Assembly (NCBI GenBank): GCA_024699575.1
Contig: JAILPF010000211.1
Span: 1-6,156 of the forward strand
Source: Acetatifactor sp.
Lineage (GTDB): Bacteria > Bacillota > Clostridia > Lachnospirales > Lachnospiraceae
Reading direction: 5' to 3'
DNA: 6,156 nucleotides
A program made the position numbers and the translations under genes. Shown here one piece after another: positions 1-4,990 of the stretch (within the stretch, counting starts at the first letter, position 1; every line of letters starts with the position of its first letter). The notes under the pieces are model-generated. The model was not told the origin of the DNA. It made no database searches and was given only the letters and a program-made list of their open reading frames with translations.

Positions 1-2
1 GG

Positions 3-326
3 GTGGAACTGTGGCATGGAACAGTCGGGATAAATCGAATACTACAGCTAGTAATTGTTATTCTTTTGCAAGAGTTTTGGTTCTGTCGGTTTTACGGTAG
101 AGCGGATTGCCATGCCTTTTCTTATTGTGCCATTCTGGAAACCACTTTCGGATGTGGAATGATGGGGTATCTGATGCAGATGTCGATTGCATTTCTGCTC
201 CTTTTCTTTGTACAACTGTGCCGTCGCAATATCAATATGCACGGTAATCTGAAGAATCCGGTAGCATTCCTGCCTTATATCTCAATTTCTTTTCTGTTTC
301 TTCTTGTACTTTCATTCTGTTTTTGA
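3..326 (+). CDS. Partial membrane protein, probable C-terminal part of an A24-family (prepilin peptidase-like) protein
   Basis: This is the 3' end of a gene that probably begins upstream: the frame is open from the first bases and no ribosome site can be seen before the GTG at 3. The 107 visible residues contain about three hydrophobic segments (roughly 12-28, 53-72 and 87-106). Two short signatures suggest the A24 aspartic peptidase fold, which cleaves type IV pilin-like leader peptides at the inner face of the membrane. One is YGRADCHAF (31-39), in the place of the GxGD motif that carries the second catalytic aspartate (here D35). The other is LKNPVAFLPYIS (83-94), resembling the usual K-x-P-[IV]-x-F-x-P-[FY] stretch near the C-terminus. 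The glycine before the aspartate is replaced by alanine. The N-terminal half with the first aspartate is outside the window, so activity cannot be judged. Another multi-pass membrane protein remains possible. The stop is TGA at 324-326. Confidence 0.5.
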   Translation: MELWHGTVGINRILQLVIVILLQEFWFCRFYGRADCHAFSYCAILETTFGCGMMGYLMQMSIAFLLLFFVQLCRRNINMHGNLKNPVAFLPYISISFLFLLVLSFCF

Positions 327-360
327 TACCATATGGTTGGTGTATTGGATGGTTTAATGC

Positions 361-367
361 AGAGGGG
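361..367 (+). promoter_or_regulatory. Ribosome binding site that fixes the glycosyltransferase start
   Basis: The purine-rich AGAGGGG lies 7 bases before the ATG at 375. It supports that codon over the in-frame ATGs at 333 and 357, neither of which has such a site at good spacing. The first residues from 375 (MITISLCMIVKNEE) are also the canonical N-terminus of a family 2 glycosyltransferase. Confidence 0.75.
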
Positions 368-374
368 AAGCGCT

Positions 375-1406
375 ATGATAACTATTTCACTGTGTATGAT
401 CGTAAAAAATGAAGAGGACATTCTGGCAAGGTGTCTCGACAGTGTCTGCGATTTGATGAACGAGATTATCATTGTGGACACCGGTTCCACGGATAAGACG
501 AAGGAGACTGCGGCTAAGTATACGGATAAAATCTATGACTTTACCTGGGTTGATGATTTCAGCGCAGCGCGCAATTTCGCGTTTTCCAAGGCGACCTGTG
601 AATATATCTATTCTGCCGATGCGGATGAGGTATTGTCCGAGGAGAACAGAAGACGCTTTCGAACCCTGAAGGGAGCTTTGCTCCCTGCAGTGGAGATTGT
701 GCAGATGAAGTATTCCAATCAACTACAGTTTCAGACAGTTTATAATTTTGACGAAGAGTACAGACCTAAACTGTTCAAACGAATCCGTCAGTTTGAGTGG
801 ATTGATCCGGTCCATGAGACGGTGAGGACGACTCCTGTGGTGTTTGATTCAGATATTGTGATTACACATTTGCCGAAGGAGAGCCATGCACGCAGAGATT
901 TGGCAGTGTTTGCTAGGCAGCTGGATGCCGGCAGACAGTTGTCGGACAGACCTTGGAACATGTACGCCAGAGAACTTTTGATGGCCGGGGAAAAAGAGGA
1001 TTTCAGACAGGCATTTCCGTATTTTGAACAGAGAGCATTGTCCGGCACTTTGGAGTCGGATGCACTTGTGGAGAGCTGTTGTGTGCTTGTGAAGGCTTCC
1101 CGGATGCTTGGCAGACAGGAATTATTTTTTAAATACACGACAAAGGTAATCGCAGGGGAGGCCTGCACGGAGATTTGTTGTGAACTTGGATTATATTATG
1201 AGGAAGCAAAGGACTATGAGGAGGCAGCAGTCTGGTTCTATAATGCTGTTTATGAGACGACTCCGATTTTAGTATTAAACAGCAGGCTGGACGGGCTGGA
1301 GGGGCTTGTCCGCTGCTATGAAGCAATGGGGCTTATGGAACAGGCAGGGGTTTACAGACAAGAATACGAAAAAGAGAGGCAGCAACGAGATGAAATGGGA
1401 AAATAA
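375..1406 (+). CDS. Family 2 glycosyltransferase with C-terminal TPR-like repeats
   Basis: The product is a 343-residue cytoplasmic enzyme expected to transfer a sugar from a nucleotide-sugar donor; donor and acceptor cannot be read from the sequence. The N-terminal GT-A domain shows the family opening SLCMIVKNEE (5-14), the nucleotide-binding VDTGSTD (34-40), WVDDFSAARNFAF (58-70) and a DxD-type metal motif in SADADE (D82, D84). WIDPVHE (142-148) is also typical of this subgroup. The second half is helical, with a TPR-like unit around 268-296 (CELGLYYEEAKDYEEAAVWF) and probably degenerate units either side. This architecture is common in Firmicutes; the family includes protein glycosyltransferases such as SunS, but the resemblance is at fold level only. 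There is no signal peptide or membrane segment. The start at 375 is chosen on its ribosome site. The last 17 bases overlap hisC, implying linked translation. Confidence 0.9.
   Translation: MITISLCMIVKNEEDILARCLDSVCDLMNEIIIVDTGSTDKTKETAAKYTDKIYDFTWVDDFSAARNFAFSKATCEYIYSADADEVLSEENRRRFRTLKGALLPAVEIVQMKYSNQLQFQTVYNFDEEYRPKLFKRIRQFEWIDPVHETVRTTPVVFDSDIVITHLPKESHARRDLAVFARQLDAGRQLSDRPWNMYARELLMAGEKEDFRQAFPYFEQRALSGTLESDALVESCCVLVKASRMLGRQELFFKYTTKVIAGEACTEICCELGLYYEEAKDYEEAAVWFYNAVYETTPILVLNSRLDGLEGLVRCYEAMGLMEQAGVYRQEYEKERQQRDEMGK
670..686 (+). repeat. Perfect 7-bp inverted repeat (hairpin) inside the glycosyltransferase gene
   Basis: AGGGAGC (670-676) and GCTCCCT (680-686) are exact reverse complements around a TTT loop. 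The hairpin lies within codons for about residues 99-104. No T-run follows, so it is not an intrinsic terminator. It may simply be chance from the codons used. Confidence 0.5.
1374..1379 (+). promoter_or_regulatory. Ribosome binding site of hisC, inside the glycosyltransferase gene
   Basis: GAGAGG sits 10 bases before the ATG at 1390, inside the last codons of the upstream gene. It supports 1390 over the in-frame ATGs at 1306 and 1318, which would add unconserved residues to the N-terminus and lengthen the overlap to about 100 bases. Confidence 0.6.
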
Positions 1407-2451
1407 GGTTCGCAAGGTAGTTCCCTACGTGGCAGGGGAACAGCCAAAAAAAGACAAGATGATTAAGCTTAATACCAATGAATGTCCCTATCCCCCCGCA
1501 CCCGGCGTAAAGCGTCTGGCGGAGACGATGAATGTTGATGATTTAAGATTATATCCCAATGCATCTGTCACACCTTTGGTGGATGCGCTGGCGGATTATT
1601 ATCATGTAAAACCGTCACAGGTGTTCGTGGGTGTCGGTTCCGATGATGTGTTGTCCATGGCTTTTCTGACATTTTTCTGTAGTGGACAGCCGATTTTATT
1701 CCCGGATGTGACTTATTCCTTCTATGATGTATGGGCGGACTTATATCGTATTCCTTATAAGACCTGTGCACTGGATGAAAACTGGCACATCAATCCCGAG
1801 GATTATAAGCAGCCCAATGGCGGTATTATTTTTCCAAATCCCAATGCACCAACAGGTTTGTTGGAATCATTGGAAACGGTGGAGGAAATTGTGTCAGCCA
1901 ACCCTGATGTGGTAGTGATTGTGGATGAGGCATATGTGGATTTCGGTGGCACCAGCGCATTATCTTTGGTGAATAAATATGACAACCTGCTGGTGGTTCA
2001 GACTTTCTCCAAGTCCCGTGCCATGGCAGGTCTTAGAATCGGTTTCTGTATCGGTAATGAGAAATTGATTCAGTATTTAAGCGATGCCAAGTTCTCTTTT
2101 AATTCTTACACCATGAATATGCCTTCTCAGATTCTGGGCGTGGAAGCTGTAAAAGATGATGCATATTTCAAGGAGACTGTGGGCAAGATTATCGCTACGA
2201 GAGAGAGGGCCAAAAAAGAACTGAAAGAGTTGGGCTTTACTTTTCCGGATTCCAGAGCAAACTTTCTGTTTGTAACTCATGAGTCCATTCCGGCAAAAGA
2301 AATCTTTCAGGCGCTCAGGGAAGCGGATATCTATGTCCGTTATTGGGATAAACCGAGGATTGACAATTGTCTGCGCATCACCATCGGAACGGATAAAGAG
2401 ATGGATGCAGTCATAGAATTTTTAAAAAGCTACATAGAAAGAGGAAAGTGA
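1390..2451 (+). CDS. hisC: Histidinol-phosphate aminotransferase (class I/II PLP aminotransferase)
   Basis: HisC swaps the amino group between glutamate and imidazole-acetol phosphate to give histidinol phosphate in histidine synthesis. Some Gram-positive HisC proteins also make phenylalanine and tyrosine. The 353-residue product has normal length and a full set of landmarks: LNTNECPYPP (27-36, the LxxNENP-like opening), GVGSDD (81-86, PLP phosphate contact), PDVTYSFY (105-112), PNPNAPTG (149-156), VDEAYVDF (178-185, the aspartate that pairs with the PLP nitrogen), TFSKSRAMAGLRIG (205-218) with PLP lysine K208, and LRITIG (328-333) with the probable substrate-binding R329. Nothing is missing, so it should be active and cytosolic. 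It overlaps the glycosyltransferase by 17 bases and the next gene by one. No other his gene is nearby, so the physiological substrate is less certain than the family. Confidence 0.93.
   Translation: MKWENKVRKVVPYVAGEQPKKDKMIKLNTNECPYPPAPGVKRLAETMNVDDLRLYPNASVTPLVDALADYYHVKPSQVFVGVGSDDVLSMAFLTFFCSGQPILFPDVTYSFYDVWADLYRIPYKTCALDENWHINPEDYKQPNGGIIFPNPNAPTGLLESLETVEEIVSANPDVVVIVDEAYVDFGGTSALSLVNKYDNLLVVQTFSKSRAMAGLRIGFCIGNEKLIQYLSDAKFSFNSYTMNMPSQILGVEAVKDDAYFKETVGKIIATRERAKKELKELGFTFPDSRANFLFVTHESIPAKEIFQALREADIYVRYWDKPRIDNCLRITIGTDKEMDAVIEFLKSYIERGK
2441..2447 (+). promoter_or_regulatory. Ribosome binding site of the DUF368 transporter gene, inside hisC
   Basis: GAGGAAA within the last hisC codons lies 3 bases before the ATG at 2451 (6 bases counted from GAGG). 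The hisC stop and this start share one base in TGATG. This arrangement favours ATG 2451 over the in-frame GTG at 2448 and suggests that terminating ribosomes reinitiate. Confidence 0.7.
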
Positions 2452-3293
2452 TGTTTAAGAATATTTTAAAGGGAATAGTAATTGGTATTGCAAATATCGT
2501 GCCGGGAGTGAGTGGCGGAACGATGATGGTGGCAATGGGAATCTATGATAAGCTGATTCACTGTGTTACTCATCTGTTCAGTGAATTCAAAAAGAGTATC
2601 CTGTTTCTGATTCCAATCGTAATCGGTATGGGCATTGCAATCGTTGGCAGCGCATTCGGACTGGAGTATTTGTTCGAGAACTTTCCGGTACAGACCAACC
2701 TTTTGTTTATTGGATTGATTCTGGGCGGACTTCCCGCTATCTGGAAGAATGTGAAGGGCAATTCTGTCAAAATAGGTCATGTAATTGCGTGCCTGCTTTT
2801 CTTTGTACTGGTCGCAGGGCTTGCGATTCTGGGAGAGCGTGAAGGCAAAGGAGCGGATATGACCTTTAGCTTTATCAACGCAATCAAATTGTTTGGTGTA
2901 GGGGTTGTTGCTTCAGCTACCATGGTAATTCCCGGAGTGAGCGGTTCCATGGTGCTACTGCTGATGGGATATTACAATCAGCTGGTCAGTGTAATCAGCG
3001 ATTTTATCCGCAGTCTGGTCGGCATGGATATGAAAGGTATCCTGTATGGCATGCAGATACTTGTGCCGTTTGGATTGGGTGTTGTTATCGGAATTTTTGC
3101 TATTGCGAAGCTTGTGGAAATCATCTTTGAGAAATTCCCGTTGTATGCGTATTGGGCAATCATCGGCCTGATTATTGCATCTCCGATTGCAGTCGTGGTA
3201 TTGGGAAGCTTCCCGGCACTGACTGTGATTCGGGTGATTACAGGTTTGATTGCTTTGATAATCGGTTTCTTTATTGCATTGAAATTGGGGTGA
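2451..3293 (+). CDS. DUF368 / PopT-type polyprenyl-phosphate transporter
   Basis: This is a 280-residue, very hydrophobic multi-pass membrane protein of the DUF368 (COG2035) family. Members named PopT have been shown in other bacteria to return undecaprenyl phosphate, the lipid carrier for peptidoglycan and other envelope glycans, to the cytoplasmic side. The family hallmark is seen twice: IVPGVSGGTMMVAMGIYDKLI (16-36) and VIPGVSGSMVLLLMGYYNQLV (159-179). A second matched pair follows each: FENFPVQTNLLFIGLILGGLP (75-95) and FEKFPLYAYWAIIGLIIASP (226-245). The protein is thus two homologous halves offset by about 145-150 residues, as expected for an internally duplicated transporter. It is full length. 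It lies two genes downstream of a glycosyltransferase, which fits an envelope role but does not prove a link. Transport of the carrier by this protein is inferred from the family; orthology to the tested PopT proteins is not established here. Confidence 0.88.
   Translation: MFKNILKGIVIGIANIVPGVSGGTMMVAMGIYDKLIHCVTHLFSEFKKSILFLIPIVIGMGIAIVGSAFGLEYLFENFPVQTNLLFIGLILGGLPAIWKNVKGNSVKIGHVIACLLFFVLVAGLAILGEREGKGADMTFSFINAIKLFGVGVVASATMVIPGVSGSMVLLLMGYYNQLVSVISDFIRSLVGMDMKGILYGMQILVPFGLGVVIGIFAIAKLVEIIFEKFPLYAYWAIIGLIIASPIAVVVLGSFPALTVIRVITGLIALIIGFFIALKLG
3287..3293 (+). promoter_or_regulatory. Ribosome binding site of the methyltransferase, overlapping the transporter stop
   Basis: GGGGTGA ends with the TGA stop of the preceding gene (3291-3293). 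The GGGG core lies 7 bases before the ATG at 3298 and 13 before the in-frame ATG at 3304. Spacing favours 3298, but 3304 (product starting MYQDFAYVYDELM, as in relatives) stays possible; the difference is only two residues. Confidence 0.55.
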
Positions 3294-3297
3294 TTAG

Positions 3298-4095
3298 ATG
3301 GATATGTATCAGGATTTCGCCTATGTTTATGATGAGCTGATGGACAATACGCCCTACGAAGAATGGGCGGATTTTCTGGCGGAAATCATTGAAAAGTATG
3401 GAGTTTCCAAGCCGGAGCGCGACGCGGAGGGACTGCTTGATTCCGAGCGTAATCTGGTGCTTGACTTGGGTTGCGGAACGGGAACATTAACAGAACTCTT
3501 ATATCAAAAGGGTTATGATATGATAGGCGTGGACAATTCGGAGTCCATGCTTGGCATTGCCATGGAAAAGCGGGATGAGAGCGGAGATGAGATTTTATAT
3601 CTTCATCAGGATATGCGAGAGCTGGAACTGTACAGCACAATCGGCACCGTGATATGTGTCTGCGATTCCCTAAATTATCTGCTGGAGGAGGAAGAGCTGT
3701 TAAAAACCTTCTCGTTGGTGAATAATTATCTGTATCCCGGCGGAATTTTTATTTTTGATTTCAATACGGATTATAAATACCGGGAAGTGATTGGAGATAC
3801 CACCATTGCAGAGAACCGTGATGATTGCAGTTTTATCTGGGAAAACTTTTATGACCCGGAGGAAGAAATCAATGAATATAATGTAACGGTGTTTGTCAAG
3901 GAAGAGGAAGATTTGTTCCGCCGCTTTACGGAAACTCATCTGCAGAGAGGTTACCGCTTAGAGCAGATGAAACGTCTTGTAGAGCAGGCAGGTATGACAG
4001 TGATAGAAGTTTTGGATGCGGATACGCATCGGGAAGTGACTGCGCAGAGTGAGAGAATTTACGTGGTCGCAAGAGAGCAAGGAAAGGATTTATAA
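3298..4095 (+). CDS. YqeM-like class I SAM-dependent methyltransferase
   Basis: The 265-residue product is a soluble Rossmann-fold methyltransferase. It shows motif I LVLDLGCGTG (53-62), which binds SAM, the acidic end of strand 2 in GVDNS (77-81, D79), HQDMRE (103-108), and CDSLNYLL (122-129) followed by LYPGGIFIFDFN (145-156). The opening YQDFAYVYDELMDNTPYEEW and the closing AQSERIYVVA are, from memory, strongly like Bacillus YqeM, as are ENFYDPEEE (182-190) and RFTETHLQR (209-217). The reaction and substrate of this group are unknown to me, so none is assigned. A charged stretch of about 15 residues (38-52) precedes motif I and looks like a family-variable linker. The gene starts 4 bases after the transporter stop and ends 8 bases before hslO. 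It is probably translated from the same message as its neighbours. Confidence 0.88.
   Translation: MDMYQDFAYVYDELMDNTPYEEWADFLAEIIEKYGVSKPERDAEGLLDSERNLVLDLGCGTGTLTELLYQKGYDMIGVDNSESMLGIAMEKRDESGDEILYLHQDMRELELYSTIGTVICVCDSLNYLLEEEELLKTFSLVNNYLYPGGIFIFDFNTDYKYREVIGDTTIAENRDDCSFIWENFYDPEEEINEYNVTVFVKEEEDLFRRFTETHLQRGYRLEQMKRLVEQAGMTVIEVLDADTHREVTAQSERIYVVAREQGKDL
4015..4030 (+). repeat. Perfect 6-bp inverted repeat with tetraloop near the methyltransferase 3' end
   Basis: GATGCG (4015-4020) and CGCATC (4025-4030) are exact reverse complements around GATA. The hairpin lies in the codons for residues 240-244 (DADTH), 74 bases before the hslO start. It has no T-run, so it is not an intrinsic terminator. 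A role in message structure is possible but unproven. Confidence 0.5.
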
Positions 4096-4103
4096 GATTT
4101 AAA

Positions 4104-4982
4104 ATGAGTGATTATATTGTTAGGGCAACAGCAGCAAATGCCCAGATAAGAGCGTTTGCCTGTACAACAAAAGAACTGGTAGAACAGGCGAGAAAGGCAC
4201 ACAACACAAGCCCGGTCATGACGGCTGCGCTTGGAAGATTGCTAAGTGCCGCAGCTATGATGGGAATCACCTTAAAAGGAGATAAGGACTTATTGACCAT
4301 CCAGATAAAAGGTGACGGCCCGGCAAAAGGTCTTACTGTGACAGCTGACTCCAAAGGAAAGGTAAAGGGGTATGCTGTGGTACCGGATGTGATTCTCCCT
4401 GCCAATTCTGTTGGAAAACTGGATGTGGGCGGAGCTATCGGCAATGGTATTTTGAGTGTGATTAAGGATATTGGATTAAAGGACCCCTATGTGGGACAGA
4501 CTGCGCTTCAGTCCGGAGAAATCGGGGACGATTTGACCTACTATTTTGCAACTTCAGAGCAGGTTCCTTCTTCTGTCGGACTGGGTGTTTTGATGGAAAA
4601 AGATAACACTGTGAAACAGGCAGGAGGATTTATTGTACAGCTGATGCCTTTTGCCGAGGATGAGGTGATTGACCGGCTTGAACAGAATCTTGCAAAGGTA
4701 AGCTCTGTCACCAGCATTTTGGACGCAGGGAATACTCCGGAGCATATGCTTCAGATTGTATTGGATGGTTTTGATGTAGAGTTTTTGGAGACAGTGCCCA
4801 CTGCATTTGAATGCAACTGTGATAAAAAGCGGGTGGAAAAAGCACTGATCAGTATCGGAAAGCAAGAGATTAAAAGTATGATTGAAGATGACGAAGTCAT
4901 CGAAGTAAACTGTCAGTTCTGTAACAGACATTATCGATTTGATGTGGACGAGCTGAAAGCATTATATCGCAAGGCAAAATAG
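4104..4982 (+). CDS. hslO: Redox-regulated chaperone Hsp33
   Basis: Hsp33 is a cytosolic holdase that binds unfolding proteins during oxidative (typically hypochlorite or peroxide plus heat) stress. Reduced, it is held inactive by a zinc ion on four cysteines; oxidation releases zinc and unfolds the C-terminal switch. The 292-residue product has normal length. The N-terminal domain carries family features such as TSPVMTAALGRLLSAAAMMG (35-54), IQIKGDGPAKGL (66-77) and the DPYVGQTALQSGEIGDDLTYYF run (127-148). The C-terminal switch is intact: C237 and C239 (CNC) with C270 and C273 (CQFC). C20 is an extra cysteine outside the zinc site. The start at 4104 gives the standard N-terminus MSDYIVRATAAN, but no good ribosome site lies close by; the nearest purine run, AAGGA (4085-4089 region), is about 15 bases upstream. 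Translation may therefore depend on ribosomes finishing the methyltransferase 8 bases earlier. Confidence 0.96.
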   Translation: MSDYIVRATAANAQIRAFACTTKELVEQARKAHNTSPVMTAALGRLLSAAAMMGITLKGDKDLLTIQIKGDGPAKGLTVTADSKGKVKGYAVVPDVILPANSVGKLDVGGAIGNGILSVIKDIGLKDPYVGQTALQSGEIGDDLTYYFATSEQVPSSVGLGVLMEKDNTVKQAGGFIVQLMPFAEDEVIDRLEQNLAKVSSVTSILDAGNTPEHMLQIVLDGFDVEFLETVPTAFECNCDKKRVEKALISIGKQEIKSMIEDDEVIEVNCQFCNRHYRFDVDELKALYRKAK

Positions 4983-4986
4983 GAGA
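4981..4986 (+). promoter_or_regulatory. Ribosome binding site of nadE, overlapping the hslO stop
   Basis: AGGAGA overlaps the hslO stop TAG (4980-4982) and lies 4 bases before the ATG at 4991 (5 from the AGGAG core). It is the strongest ribosome site in the window and fixes the nadE start. Confidence 0.8.
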
Positions 4987-4990
4987 AAAT

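Noticed and set aside
329..336. CCATATGG palindrome between the first two genes
   Set aside because: It is only 8 bases with no loop, T-run or second copy, so neither a terminator nor an operator can be supported.
322..358. Possible promoter: TTGATA at 322-327 and TTTAAT at 353-358, before the glycosyltransferase
   Set aside because: The two boxes are 25 bases apart, too far for a sigma-A promoter, and no box at 17 bases from either one fits well. No promoter is called.
333..374. Earlier in-frame start of the glycosyltransferase at 333
   Set aside because: The added residues are not like the family, no ribosome site precedes 333, and AGAGGGG is well placed for 375.
1152..1166. GCAGG-GGAGG-CCTGC short hairpin in the glycosyltransferase gene
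   Set aside because: The stem is only 5 bp, lies in a coding region and has no T-run, so it is easily expected by chance.
788..1168. 126-codon open frame on the minus strand
   Set aside because: It is antisense to the glycosyltransferase, with low-complexity serine-rich translation and no motif, so it is a by-product of codon usage.
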